Counted from the stretch's first letter, positions 35,795 through 45,182 are shown. The stretch: DNA of 64,000 nt from Pseudoflavitalea sp. G-6-1-2 (GCF_012927185.1 NZ_JABBGB010000002.1:868001-932000), one strand, 5' to 3'. Program-made: numbers and translations. The notes: generated by a model not told the origin, from the sequence alone.

Positions 35795-36196
35795 CTATTT
35801 CACCCAAAGCTCCCATTTGTTATTGAACTTATACCATTTACCATCGGAGCCTTCCCATGTCCAGTCAGGCACTTCAGACCATGAACTACCATCTGCACTC
35901 CATACCAGCTTGCCTTCATGGATCTTGAGCCACTTGCCGGATTTATCGGCCCATGCGCCGTCGCTTACCGCTGCCCATTTTTTACCGTCAGTGCTCCACC
36001 AGAGGCCGGCATTCTTGTCGATTTTGTACCAGTATGTTTTTCCGTCTTTCATGCCGGGCCATGTGCCGGATTTGGATTTCATCCAATCACTGCTGATGGA
36101 TGTTACAGTAACTTCTTTGCTGTTTTTTGTTGCAAAGCTGCTCATGAACAGTACTGCCGGCAGGCAAAATGCCAGCATAACAATTGACTTTTTCAT
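35795..36196 (-). CDS. secreted Trp-rich repeat protein, 133 residues
   Basis: A small secreted protein with a signal peptide (VMLAFCLPAVLFMSSFA) from the ATG at 36196. The mature part is about three repeats of 25-35 residues with the pattern W-x-DGK-W-K-x-G-x-WS-DG-x-W-x-V-D: SGTWPGMKDGKTYWYKI, GAWADKSGKWLKIHEGKLVW and WTWEGSDGKWYKFNNKWELW. It has roughly a dozen Trp in 110 residues. This looks like a small beta-repeat or ligand-binding fold, but I do not recognise a family. Longer upstream starts run into the spacer and are rejected. It lies just downstream of the ferritin-like genes (31-base gap), possibly in the same transcript. Confidence 0.7.
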   Translation of the reverse strand: MKKSIVMLAFCLPAVLFMSSFATKNSKEVTVTSISSDWMKSKSGTWPGMKDGKTYWYKIDKNAGLWWSTDGKKWAAVSDGAWADKSGKWLKIHEGKLVWSADGSSWSEVPDWTWEGSDGKWYKFNNKWELWVK

Positions 36197-36227
36197 ATGT
36201 ATCATGTATTTAAGTTGAAGAAATGAT

Positions 36228-37067
36228 TTATGCGATGAACGGATCCACAATCGCCAGCACATCGGCCTTGCTGAGTGGTTCATCAAAAGCTTCGGAAGCA
36301 GCGGAAACAGATACTCCGGAATTTCCGATATTCACAATGTTGATTCCCGCCTGCGTAGTAAGGTCTTCACCGTTGTAACTCGCCTGTACAGCAGCTCCGA
36401 TGCCACCTGTATCTTTCCCGGTGATCCATGGCTTGATGGTGTTATTGCTGAGCAGCGCCCTGCGCATACTTCTGATATGTGATGCATGCCTTGCTTCTAC
36501 CGAATGAATCTGCAATGCAGCGGTGAGTATATCATTGTTTTCCATCAGCTCACCAGCCTGCCCTTTGTAAGCACGTACACCGGTATCTTCAAAAGTTTGT
36601 GCAACTGCGAGAAACAGCGCGTAGTTGGTGAATACATCTTTGAAGGGACCATTGCCCGACCCGTTGCCGGCAGAAAAATCGAAAGTGGGTTTACTTACCG
36701 GAGTAGCGCCAAGCTGCGTGATCACAGACTTTAACAATGCTACATGCGCATTCTCATGATCCCGAATGGTGGTGATGGCGCCAGTTGGCGCACCCGCCGG
36801 AATGGGAGCCATTGCTACTCCTTTAGTGTAGAATTCAGCTTCGAGGTATTCGAGAGTAAGAGCATATTGCAATACGGCAACAATACCTGCAGTATCACGT
36901 CCGTAAGCTTTTTTGAACAGACTGCCCAGTGCAAGCGGCAGTGCTGTAAGTGCCAGTACACGGCCTGTTCGGGCAAACTGCTGCATGGTCTTTCTTCTGG
37001 TATCCATCCGGTCGTATATTTCCGGATCTGTTTCTTCCAGTTTGTTGAATATTTCAAAGAAGTTCAT
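36228..37067 (-). CDS. ferritin-like domain protein, distal of two
   Basis: A 279-residue protein of the bacterial ferritin-like (Ferritin_2) group often linked with desiccation or oxidative stress. A hydrophobic segment near the N-terminus (VLALTALPLALGSLF) follows a basic stretch and may be an export signal or anchor. Helical iron-type motifs follow: LQYALTLEYLEAEFY, IRDHENAHVALL (the E-x-x-H pair), AQTFEDTGVRAYKG and SVEARHASHIR. The start at 37067 is chosen because MNFFEIFNKLEE begins after a 10-base gap from the preceding gene; an earlier ATG at 37103 overlaps it. Co-transcribed with the next ferritin-like gene. Confidence 0.85.
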   Translation of the reverse strand: MNFFEIFNKLEETDPEIYDRMDTRRKTMQQFARTGRVLALTALPLALGSLFKKAYGRDTAGIVAVLQYALTLEYLEAEFYTKGVAMAPIPAGAPTGAITTIRDHENAHVALLKSVITQLGATPVSKPTFDFSAGNGSGNGPFKDVFTNYALFLAVAQTFEDTGVRAYKGQAGELMENNDILTAALQIHSVEARHASHIRSMRRALLSNNTIKPWITGKDTGGIGAAVQASYNGEDLTTQAGINIVNIGNSGVSVSAASEAFDEPLSKADVLAIVDPFIA

Positions 37068-37077
37068 AGTGATAGTT

Positions 37078-37794
37078 TTAAGAAGTGGGAAGATTAGATG
37101 CATTTACTTTCGTTTTCAGAAAAGCACCTGCAACATTTAATACTTCTGAAGGAGATTTGGCAAGATCGAGGCCTTGTGCATTCACCACCGTGCTGTCGGC
37201 AAAGCTGCCATTGCTCAGCAGGTCGCGGATATACCCTGCATGCCGGGCTTCAACCGATACAATTTTGCCTGCAAGCTCCAGATAGGCTTTGGTTGTAATG
37301 AGCTTTCCGGCACCGTTGTAGGCAGATACGCCAAGATCTTCAAATGCCTTGGCAGTGTTCAGCACACTGGTTCTGCTGGAAAAATCAATGGATGCAAAAT
37401 TCACTTCCAATGCACCAATGGCGTTACCTGCAAGCGCTTTTTTGAAGAACTCCCGATGCGCCACTTCGTGATCGCGGATATCAGTAAGCAAAGCAAGTTC
37501 TGATGCAGTGATGCCGGAATATTGCGAAGCGATCACCCTGGTATAGAATGCGGCTTCCAGCTGCTCTAACGCGTAGGCATAGTTGAGAATTCCGATATCT
37601 CCGCTTCCGAGATTGACGCCTCCGTTATCTCCATTGTTATCATCGTCTTTGTTGCACCCGACAAGAAAAGCAGAAGCGCCTGCAATGGAAGCTGTGAGTC
37701 CAACGTAAGTAAGAAACTTTCTTCGCCCAACCTGATTGGGCAATAAGGCCTCTTCACTACCCTTTTGGGGCAGCTGCATTTTTTCTTTTTTCAT
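37078..37794 (-). CDS. ferritin-like domain protein, proximal of two
   Basis: A 238-residue exported paralogue of the neighbouring gene. The N-terminus has a twin-Arg-like export sequence (GRRKFLTYVGLTASIAG) ending in a possible lipobox FLVGCNK, then an Asp/Asn/Gly-rich linker. The ferritin-like four-helix core carries YALEQLEAAFYTR, IRDHEVAHREFFKKAL (E-x-x-H), KAFEDLGVSAYNG and SVEARHAGYIRDL. The two proteins probably form a hetero- or homo-oligomer at the envelope. Iron binding is inferred from the E-x-x-H and E-x-x-H-like helices. The sigma/anti-sigma pair lies 129 bases upstream on the same strand and probably controls it. Confidence 0.87.
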   Translation of the reverse strand: MKKEKMQLPQKGSEEALLPNQVGRRKFLTYVGLTASIAGASAFLVGCNKDDDNNGDNGGVNLGSGDIGILNYAYALEQLEAAFYTRVIASQYSGITASELALLTDIRDHEVAHREFFKKALAGNAIGALEVNFASIDFSSRTSVLNTAKAFEDLGVSAYNGAGKLITTKAYLELAGKIVSVEARHAGYIRDLLSNGSFADSTVVNAQGLDLAKSPSEVLNVAGAFLKTKVNASNLPTS

Positions 37795-37923
37795 GATTAT
37801 GTATTTAATTGGTTAGCGGTCCATTTAAATCAGAGAGGGGTTGCGATGGATGATGTGGATTAAATAGGTACGTGGCAAAAAGCCATAAAGTTCACTGTGG
37901 TAAATATTTTTTTGGAGAGCGGT

Positions 37924-38703
37924 TCAGCTGTTCACTTTCCCGAATACATACATCTGCTCAAGTGTGGGCTGGTCGCTGCCTCCGGCCTTTTCGAGCGTAA
38001 CCGCATAAGCTTCGGCACCGGCTACCGCATTGAATCTGCAGTAAGGATCGCAACCGGTAAGCATACCCGCATTGACTGGTTTTCCGCGAACGATCGCCCA
38101 GAGCTGGTATTGTTTTCCGGTGGGAGCATTGGGGAGAGAATTACCCACCATCAGCAGTTGCTGCTTTGCAGCATCCAGCAGCAACACAGTTTGCAACTGG
38201 TTTTTGCCTGCAACGGCATTCAGAATAATTTTTGAAGAACCGGCAGCAGCCATCAGCTTAAGATCGTTGCTGACAATGTTCATTTTAGCCTGTATCAGAT
38301 TATTGTTGGCAAGCAGGGTCTGATTGTTTTGCTGCAATGCCAGTGCATTGTTCTTTTCAGTGAGGTATTTTTTGTACAGAATCAGGTTTGCCGCCAAACT
38401 GCATATCAGGAGAATCAGCGATGCGGCTGCAAAGTATCGGTAAAATGGCCTGATTACAGCAACCGGACGCGACGGGAGATCTTCGTTGATTACGGCGAAA
38501 ATCCTGTCCTTTACCTTGGAAGGAACCGGTGCAGTGTAGGAAGAAGCCACTCCATGGAGCCATTCTTCAGCACGCTGGATGGCTGCTTCTACTTCGGGGT
38601 ATTGGCGGCGTATGCTGTTGAGCTCTTTCTCTTCTTCCTCACCTGCGATGCCCAACAGATAGCTTTCTATGATGCCGCTTTGTATGTATGCATGTATATC
38701 CAT
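37924..38703 (-). CDS. RskA-type anti-sigma factor
   Basis: A 259-residue single-pass membrane protein. The N-terminal cytoplasmic part (about 1-95) contains the LGIAGEEEEKELNSIRRQYPE helix typical of anti-sigma domains. A transmembrane segment (FAAASLILLICSLAANLILY) lies near residue 105. The exposed RskA domain has LLDAAKQQLLMVGNSLP, GKQYQLWAIVRGKPVNAG and YAVTLEKAGGSDQPTLEQMY, the usual RskA signature. It is expected to hold the adjacent ECF sigma factor until proteolysis or redox change releases it. One base separates it from the sigma gene. Confidence 0.93.
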   Translation of the reverse strand: MDIHAYIQSGIIESYLLGIAGEEEEKELNSIRRQYPEVEAAIQRAEEWLHGVASSYTAPVPSKVKDRIFAVINEDLPSRPVAVIRPFYRYFAAASLILLICSLAANLILYKKYLTEKNNALALQQNNQTLLANNNLIQAKMNIVSNDLKLMAAAGSSKIILNAVAGKNQLQTVLLLDAAKQQLLMVGNSLPNAPTGKQYQLWAIVRGKPVNAGMLTGCDPYCRFNAVAGAEAYAVTLEKAGGSDQPTLEQMYVFGKVNS

Positions 38704-38704
38704 G

Positions 38705-39241
38705 CTAACTCATCTGTTTTTTTAATTGCAGTATAGCCGCTCTGAGCCTTGTTTTCACTGTCCCTAATGGCAGTTTCAGCATTTCGGCAATTTCTTCCTG
38801 TGTGTATCCCTGGAAGTAAGACAGTTCAATGAGCACTTTATGTTCGGCTTTGAGCGATTGTACTATTTTCCGCAGTCCCGTGTCTTCTGCGGGGTTGAAA
38901 GCTCTGTCGGCAAGTGATGTGTAATCATTTACCGAAGAACTTCTCTTTTGGTTCTGCCATTCTTTTTTTCTGGTGGCGTCGATGGCTGCATTTCGGGCAA
39001 TGTTGAACATCCAGGTGAACAGTCTCCCCCTTACAGGATCATACTGTTCAATCTGCTTCCATATCTTAATGAATACCTCCTGAAGAACATCTATCGAAGA
39101 TTCCTCATCCTGCAGAATATCCATGATCACTCCGTTCAATGCTGCGGAGTAATGATCATATAAATAACCAAAGGCCTTACCGTCGCGCTGTTTCAGCGCT
39201 TCTACGAGCTCCTGCTCGGAATATGTATGTACACCTTTCAA
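38705..39241 (-). CDS. ECF sigma factor, SigK/RskA-type pair
   Basis: A 178-residue extracytoplasmic-function sigma factor. Region 2 is FGYLYDHYSAALNG with the core-binding DVLQEVFIKIWKQI, and region 4 is LSYFQGYTQEEIAEMLKLPLGTVKTRLRAA. The downstream gene (one-base gap) encodes its anti-sigma factor, and the two ferritin-like genes follow. The whole row reads as a stress response unit with its own regulator, and autoregulation is likely. It differs from the FecI-type sigma at 58470, which is coupled to FecR and SusC rather than RskA. Confidence 0.95.
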   Translation of the reverse strand: MKGVHTYSEQELVEALKQRDGKAFGYLYDHYSAALNGVIMDILQDEESSIDVLQEVFIKIWKQIEQYDPVRGRLFTWMFNIARNAAIDATRKKEWQNQKRSSSVNDYTSLADRAFNPAEDTGLRKIVQSLKAEHKVLIELSYFQGYTQEEIAEMLKLPLGTVKTRLRAAILQLKKQMS

Positions 39242-39344
39242 TCGTAGATGAATAACATTAGTGCATCATATACGCCTCAAAAGTCAGGAAAGTTTTACCT
39301 GCCGGAGATTTCTTTTTAAGTGGATGGATCATAGGGGGAAATGC

Positions 39345-40322
39345 TTACCGCACCTTATTCGGCGAAATGCCGTATTTCTTTTTGAAAGCGGCGCTGAAAT
39401 GCTGAATGGACGAGTATCCCAGGAGGTTGGCCGTTTCTCCTACCGTTTTCTGCTCATCGAGCAGATAACTCTTTGCCAGCTCCAGTCTTTTTTCCGCTAC
39501 AAACCCGAAGGCTGTTATATTGAATAATTCTTTAAAGCCATATTTCAATTTATACTCATTCAGGCCCGCCAGTTTGGCCAGCGCAGCAAGGTTCGGGGGA
39601 TTATCCACATGCTCATTCAGGTACTCACGCGCATACATGATGCGCTCCTTATCATAAGCCGTTTTAATTACCGATCTGCTTCTGCCGGCCGCATTGTTAA
39701 ATGCTTCTGCCTGAAGTACCAGTATTTCAATGGCCTTTGAAAAGTAGTACAGCTGCTTCATACTGTTTTCGTAAGTACAATTCAGTATAGCATCTATTAC
39801 CTGCTGCAATTTGAAATCGATGGGCAGGTTATCACCCATCGACACCGCCTCTCCTTTCATGATTTTTTCTGCAAATCGCTGCAGATTTTCATTGGCATTA
39901 TTGGTGAGCTGCAGAAATACGTCTTTATCGAGTTGCATGATGAACTGGGTAGCAGTGGCACCGGCATTACGGATAATGCCTGTTGCATTCGATGTGTAGA
40001 TCATGTTGTGCTGGTTCTCCCCAAACTCAAGTGCCTTATGGCCCGATGCCGGTTCAATAGCAATACATCCTTTCAGATTGAACTGCAGGTGCACCATTTC
40101 AAAATCCGTTTTCCAGACCAGTTGAGGGTTTCCCTTGTAAAGCCAGTTGGAATGCATCAGGCGTATGCCATCGAAACTCCATTGGGTCATCTTCGTAGCA
40201 GCATAAGGAGTATCCAGTTCACTGCTGAGCTCCACCAGTTTTTTCTGATGGAAATCCTTCACCGACAATTCATTCCGGTGAATGGAAATATCATTGTTCA
40301 ATTCTCTTAATTCGAAAGACAT
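39345..40322 (-). CDS. AraC-family transcriptional regulator
   Basis: A 325-residue DNA-binding regulator. The N-terminal 220 residues form a sensor domain without a clear ligand motif. The last 100 hold two helix-turn-helices (NLAALAKLAGLNEYKLKYGF and VGETANLLGYSSIQHFSAAF) and the family end KKKYGISPNKVR. It is divergent from the small membrane protein gene at 40407, 84 bases between starts, so it probably regulates that gene and itself. No effector can be inferred. It is unrelated in detail to the AraC remnant at 30734. Confidence 0.92.
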   Translation of the reverse strand: MSFELRELNNDISIHRNELSVKDFHQKKLVELSSELDTPYAATKMTQWSFDGIRLMHSNWLYKGNPQLVWKTDFEMVHLQFNLKGCIAIEPASGHKALEFGENQHNMIYTSNATGIIRNAGATATQFIMQLDKDVFLQLTNNANENLQRFAEKIMKGEAVSMGDNLPIDFKLQQVIDAILNCTYENSMKQLYYFSKAIEILVLQAEAFNNAAGRSRSVIKTAYDKERIMYAREYLNEHVDNPPNLAALAKLAGLNEYKLKYGFKELFNITAFGFVAEKRLELAKSYLLDEQKTVGETANLLGYSSIQHFSAAFKKKYGISPNKVR

Positions 40323-40406
40323 ACTCCCCTTTATACAAATCTAACTCCTTTAGATATAAGTTGAAACAGGCAGCATTCATGAATTTAGCAGGGTTGTAAA
40401 AACATA

Positions 40407-40880
40407 ATGAATATGAATCCTTACTTATTAATTGTATTAGTGCATATTGTTGGATTAACCCTTGTTGCAGGCACAACATTGATTGCTTTTATTGCCAATC
40501 GCAGGTTCTGGAAGCTTTATCCGGATAATGGCCAGCAGGCATTGGGAATAGTTGCGTTGACTAAGAAATTCTCCGTGGTTATCGGAATTGGAATGGTGTT
40601 GCTCATCAGCTCCGGTGTAACATTAATGGTGCAAACGCATGGCGTATATGCAGAGCAACTTTGGTTCAGAGTTAAAATGATACTGGTATTGCTGACCATC
40701 GTAAATGCCGTTGTAGGCCGGTCGCTGGAAAAGCGCGTGAATATTGCTTTAGCTGAAACGCAGGGCAGCGCCTTGTCTGCAAGGGCCCTTACGTTGAAAT
40801 CGAGAGTGCAGGTATTTTTCGTTGTTCAGCTGGTGCTGTTCTTTTTCATATTTGCGCTGGGTGTGCTTAAGATCAACTGA
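40407..40880 (+). CDS. DUF2269-like four-helix membrane protein
   Basis: A 157-residue integral membrane protein. Four predicted transmembrane helices: LLIVLVHIVGLTLVAGTTLI, FSVVIGIGMVLLISSGVTLM, FRVKMILVLLTIVNAVVG and VFFVVQLVLFFFIFALGVL. The His in the first helix and the overall pattern resemble small DUF2269/CopD-like membrane proteins, but the family call is tentative. It is divergently transcribed from the AraC regulator, suggesting a regulator-target pair. A long inverted repeat follows 18 bases after the stop. Confidence 0.7.
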   Translation: MNMNPYLLIVLVHIVGLTLVAGTTLIAFIANRRFWKLYPDNGQQALGIVALTKKFSVVIGIGMVLLISSGVTLMVQTHGVYAEQLWFRVKMILVLLTIVNAVVGRSLEKRVNIALAETQGSALSARALTLKSRVQVFFVVQLVLFFFIFALGVLKIN

Positions 40881-40898
40881 GTATTTTATAGACATTGA

Positions 40899-40958
40899 GG
40901 TAAGATTTATCGACAACATGCCGGAATTGCCGGCACGTTGTCGATGAATTGTCTTACC
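40899..40958. terminator. long inverted repeat between convergent genes
   Basis: An extended hairpin: outer GGTAAGA/TCTTACC, middle ATCGACAAC/GTTGTCGAT, inner TGCCGG/CCGGCA around a small loop. There is no clean T run, so it may be a Rho-independent terminator of weak type or an mRNA 3'-end stabiliser for both genes. Confidence 0.6.
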
Positions 40959-40974
40959 AAAATGGCAACTCAGA

Positions 40975-43809
40975 TTATTGCCCGCTCTCAGGCGACAATA
41001 CAAATATTTTCAAACTGTTTGTATGCAGGTATTTTTTTGCAGTCTCCTTAAAGCTCTGCGCAGTTACGGCCTCCATCTTACTGGCCACTTCAGTGATCTC
41101 TTGAAGATCCTTTCCTACCTGCAGTTTGGCGCAGATCTGGCTAAGCCAGTATTCATTGCGCTTCAGCTGCACTTCCATGCTCTTTGCAAACTCAGCTTTG
41201 AATTTGGTCAACTCCCCGGCAGAGGCACCGTTTGTAACCAGTTTGTTCAGTTCATCTTTGGCAGCCATCGTCAATTTTTCTACCATGCCCGGAGAACAGG
41301 TAAATCCTATGCGCAATTCATACCGTTTGCTGTTTTCCAGCATGCTCATTGAAATACCTGGCGAATACACTTCATGTTCAGTTCCGCGAAGTCTTTCAGT
41401 CATTTTTAGTTGTACAATATCCCTTAACGCCGTCATATTTCCTGCGAGGTTAGGTTCTTCCTGATATGTTCCATCCAGGATCATCGTTACAGTAGACTTA
41501 TCGGTTTTCCCTTTTTGGATCAATTTGGTAAATCCGCCTTCAGGATATGTATACTGAATGTATTTTGTTCCTTCATTTCTGTTCAGGCCGGGAAGACTGG
41601 CCAGGTATTGCTGCACCATAGGTTTGAGGGTATTGAGATCCAGGCTACCCACCAGTACAAAAGTGAAATCCGAGAAATCAGCAAATCTTTCCTTATAGAT
41701 CTTCAGCGCCGTATCTGCATTGATCATATCCACTCTTTCTGCCTGGACCGCTCTTTTGCGGAAATGGTGATTGAACATTACAGCATTGATTGTGTCAGCA
41801 AATACGTTCGCCGGTTTACTGTATCGTTTCTGTGCCCGGTCTTTGGCCTCTTTGAGTATGCCGGCCACCAATTCCTTATCCAGCCTGGGTTGCGTAAAAT
41901 AGAGGTGCATCAGTTGAAAAGCAGATTCCAGATCTTTCTTACTGCTGCTTGCATTCACTCCTTCATAATTCTCACTGATAAATGGGTTTACTGTCATGGT
42001 CCTGCCCGTTAGCACTCTCGATAATGTTTTAGCGTCCAGCTCACCAACGCCTCCTCTGGACAGTATTCCAACAGCATCGATCGCAGACTGATAATCCTTA
42101 TCAGGATACAGCGAACTTCCGCCCGGACTGAATGCAGAGATCAAAATCTGGTCATTTCTGAAAGTAGTTGGTTTGAGTATCACTTTCGCTCCATTGCTTA
42201 ATTGCCAGGTAGTGATCCCCATCTCCTGATTGGTTGTTTCAGAAACGATGCTGCCTCCCTTTGGTAACTCATTCATCAGTTTCTTATTCACTTTCTTTTC
42301 TTCCTGAACAACCAGTTCCTCTTTTCCTACTTCTTCTGTCCATTTCTCCAGTTCTTCTATACCGGGAAGCTGGTCACGCTCAGTGGACGGAGCCATCACA
42401 TACACGTCGCGGTTCTTATTGTTGTAGAATTTCTCTATGAGGGACTGTACTTCTTCCAGCCCGATATTCCTGATATGCAGGTTGTAGAATTCATTGTAAA
42501 ATTCAGCAGCGGGATAAGGCACATTCTTCAAAAATGCATTCACATACACTGTTACATAATTCTGAGAAGTGACCTTGTTCCGTTCACCAAACTGATAATC
42601 TTTTTTCTCTATGAAGGAGGCTTTTGCACGATCCAGCTCATGCTGATTAAAGCCCTGCTCTTTTATCTTACGTAGCTCACGCATGATGGTCTTGAATCCT
42701 TTTTCATATTCACCCAGGTTCACCGTTACATTTACGGAAGCTGATCCAAGGCCGGCAAACAAAGATTCAATTTTTATGGCTGCACTCAGAAAGGGCATCT
42801 CAGCGCCTCTCCGCATATCATTGATCCGGTTGGCCAGCATGGTATTGAACAGAGAAGCGATCATCGAATTTCTCAGATCCAGCTCGGATTCTATCTTGTC
42901 TCTGGTTGGATATTTATGCAGCACCTGAATAGTGGCATTGGCGATCTCTTCGTCTAACACAGTCTGATAATGTTCCCGTTCTATCTGAGGTATTTTCACC
43001 TCTTCCGGTTGTGCACCATTCGCCTCCTTTTTCAGATCACTGAAAAGAGCGATGATCTTCTTTTCCATCTCAGCCGCATCGAAATCACCTACGGCAATAA
43101 TCGACTGCAGATCGGGGCGATACCAATTCTGGTAGAATTTCTGAAGATCGGCAGCCTTTGCATTCTTCAATACAGAATCGATGCCGATGGGTGCGCGCTC
43201 TGCATACTTAGCACCATTCAACAGATTGAACAGGCTTTGTTCTCTGATGCGCTGCTCCAATCCCTGCCGCTGGCGCTTTTCCGCCAGAACAATGCCCCGT
43301 TCTGTATTTACACCGGCTTCTGTGATCTCGATATTCTGAGCCCAATCTTTCAGAATGGCCAGACCGGTTCCCAGCAAACTGCTATCCTGTGTAGGAATGG
43401 GAAGCTGGTATACTGTTTCATTATAGCTGGTATACGCATTCAGGTCGGCCCCGAATTTTACACCTGCTTTTTCCAGAAAGTCAATCACATTATTTCCCGG
43501 AAAATTTTTGGTTCCGCGAAACGCCATATGCTCAACAAAGTGAGCCAGCCCACGTTGTTCATTAGTTTCATGTACTGAACCGATCTTATTCACCAGGTAG
43601 AACACCGCCCTGTTCTCAGGGTTCTTGTTCCTGCGGATATAATATTTCAAACCATTCGGCAGTTCACCGGTAATAACAGCTGAGTCATTCGGTAAGATCT
43701 TTTTCTCTAATCCTGTGAGGGATACTTTATCGTCTTTGCAGGACACTACGCCGAGGATCAGCAATAACAACACTAAGATGCCTGCTCTTCTTTTTATAAG
43801 GATGCTCAT
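40975..43809 (-). CDS. M16 family zinc peptidase lipoprotein (pitrilysin/PqqL-like)
   Basis: A 944-residue two-lobed M16 metallopeptidase. Signal peptide with lipobox LGVVSC (Cys24), so membrane-anchored in the envelope. The active inverted zinc motif HxxEH is intact: His90-Phe-Val-Glu93-His94 in LAHFVEHMAFRGT. The distal Glu is in NTERGIVLAEKRQR. The second half (from about residue 510) is an inactive paired lobe, as in the family. It degrades short unfolded peptides inside a closed chamber. It is the last gene of the minus-strand row that starts with the ECF sigma at 59066, 17 bases after the MutS-like gene. Confidence 0.94.
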   Translation of the reverse strand: MSILIKRRAGILVLLLLILGVVSCKDDKVSLTGLEKKILPNDSAVITGELPNGLKYYIRRNKNPENRAVFYLVNKIGSVHETNEQRGLAHFVEHMAFRGTKNFPGNNVIDFLEKAGVKFGADLNAYTSYNETVYQLPIPTQDSSLLGTGLAILKDWAQNIEITEAGVNTERGIVLAEKRQRQGLEQRIREQSLFNLLNGAKYAERAPIGIDSVLKNAKAADLQKFYQNWYRPDLQSIIAVGDFDAAEMEKKIIALFSDLKKEANGAQPEEVKIPQIEREHYQTVLDEEIANATIQVLHKYPTRDKIESELDLRNSMIASLFNTMLANRINDMRRGAEMPFLSAAIKIESLFAGLGSASVNVTVNLGEYEKGFKTIMRELRKIKEQGFNQHELDRAKASFIEKKDYQFGERNKVTSQNYVTVYVNAFLKNVPYPAAEFYNEFYNLHIRNIGLEEVQSLIEKFYNNKNRDVYVMAPSTERDQLPGIEELEKWTEEVGKEELVVQEEKKVNKKLMNELPKGGSIVSETTNQEMGITTWQLSNGAKVILKPTTFRNDQILISAFSPGGSSLYPDKDYQSAIDAVGILSRGGVGELDAKTLSRVLTGRTMTVNPFISENYEGVNASSSKKDLESAFQLMHLYFTQPRLDKELVAGILKEAKDRAQKRYSKPANVFADTINAVMFNHHFRKRAVQAERVDMINADTALKIYKERFADFSDFTFVLVGSLDLNTLKPMVQQYLASLPGLNRNEGTKYIQYTYPEGGFTKLIQKGKTDKSTVTMILDGTYQEEPNLAGNMTALRDIVQLKMTERLRGTEHEVYSPGISMSMLENSKRYELRIGFTCSPGMVEKLTMAAKDELNKLVTNGASAGELTKFKAEFAKSMEVQLKRNEYWLSQICAKLQVGKDLQEITEVASKMEAVTAQSFKETAKKYLHTNSLKIFVLSPESGQ

Positions 43810-43826
43810 AATAAAAAATAAAGTGA

Positions 43827-45182
43827 TTAACTGTAACGCAATTTCTTTGATGGAAAGAGATCGAAGATCCCTTCCTGCCGGATGATCATCATGCCATGGC
43901 GATCATCCGAAATACCCTCCTGCAACGTATAGGTGTAGCGGGTTGCATTGGCTTCCAGCAGAGAGGGCATGTATTTATACTGTATGCCAACTGCTTCCTT
44001 TTGCAGCAGAGCGCCAACTTCAACAATATGGGTTGAAAGCACAAACAGGCTCTGCTTATAATCCAGCATGGCTCTGGCCACTCCGGAAGTAGCATCGAAG
44101 GCATCTTTTACATTGGTACCCTTGAACAACTCATCAAAAATGATGAGCAACTTTTTTCCCGCTGCCACTTCTTTCGCCACCTCTTTTACACGCAATACTT
44201 CAGCGTAAAAATGACTGTAACCTTTACTGATATTATCGGGCAGATTGATGGAAGAATACAAACCATCATACACCGAAGTTTCCATCTCCTTAGCAGGAAC
44301 AGGAAATCCCAAATGAGCGAGGTAGCAACAAATCCCAATGGTTTTCATGAAGGTGGATTTCCCCGCCATATTAGCTCCTGTAAGGAACAGCATGTTTTGC
44401 CGGGCATCCAGCTGCAGATCATTTCCAATGGCCTTTTTCAAACCGGGATGATACGCTCCTTTCAGCTTCAGCAGCGCCTTTCCATGAAGGATCACCGGAC
44501 AGCAATAATTATTCTCCTCCATCAATTGTGCAACACCCAGAAAAACATCCAGCTCATAACAATCACGGAGAAGGGAATTGAATGTTTCATGGTTATCGCC
44601 ACGCAGGAATGATTCATATTTACTTTGTTGCATAACCGATAATCTGTCACCAGCAATATGCGCTTCAAACTGGTCCAGCAATTTGTTCTCCAGCAAGGCA
44701 CTGTACCGGCCGGTTAGTTTTTGCAGATAGCCGGACTCCATACCCGTTAATGTGCCCCTGAACCAGTCACGCAGTTTCAGCAATGCTTTTAAACCTTCAG
44801 TGAGCAGCGTATACACATGATCCTGTTCTTCTTTCATACCTGCCAGCGCAACGGATCTTCTTTTGAGTACCTCTGTGAACAACTTCACCTTGCCTACCGG
44901 TGCGAAGCTGGTGAGATATTGTTCCAACGCCTCCAATTCTTTTTCCTCCACCGGAAAAGCAAGCGCTTTGCTCACCAGTGAACTGATGCTGCGCTGCCTT
45001 TCTTCTATAGCAGCTGCCTCTGTAAGTGGATGTTGAAAATACGTTTCGAGCAACTTCTCTCCCCCCTTCGTTCTTGTACGGTTATACAGGGAGAAAATTG
45101 AATCGGTCTTATACTTACCCAATAAGTTGAGGTCTTCCGTAGTTTGCCTGTCGGTACAAAACGATCTCGCTTCCTTATTCAT
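43827..45182 (-). CDS. MutS-like ATPase without mismatch-recognition domain, second copy
   Basis: A 451-residue protein from the ATG at 45182 (the eight-base ATGAATAA overlap with the upstream stop supports this start). It has a MutS lever/clamp-like domain (residues 1 to about 250) and the MutS ABC-type ATPase: Walker A FLTGANMAGKSTFMKT, signature GYSHFYAEVLRVKEV, Walker B LLIIFDELFKGTNVKD and the switch STHIVEVGALL. The mismatch-binding domain I and connector domain of MutS are absent, and the GRGT after the Walker B Glu is replaced by FKGT. It is a close paralogue of the preceding gene, and the two may form an asymmetric dimer. The DNA-related role is not established. Confidence 0.85.
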   Translation of the reverse strand: MNKEARSFCTDRQTTEDLNLLGKYKTDSIFSLYNRTRTKGGEKLLETYFQHPLTEAAAIEERQRSISSLVSKALAFPVEEKELEALEQYLTSFAPVGKVKLFTEVLKRRSVALAGMKEEQDHVYTLLTEGLKALLKLRDWFRGTLTGMESGYLQKLTGRYSALLENKLLDQFEAHIAGDRLSVMQQSKYESFLRGDNHETFNSLLRDCYELDVFLGVAQLMEENNYCCPVILHGKALLKLKGAYHPGLKKAIGNDLQLDARQNMLFLTGANMAGKSTFMKTIGICCYLAHLGFPVPAKEMETSVYDGLYSSINLPDNISKGYSHFYAEVLRVKEVAKEVAAGKKLLIIFDELFKGTNVKDAFDATSGVARAMLDYKQSLFVLSTHIVEVGALLQKEAVGIQYKYMPSLLEANATRYTYTLQEGISDDRHGMMIIRQEGIFDLFPSKKLRYS

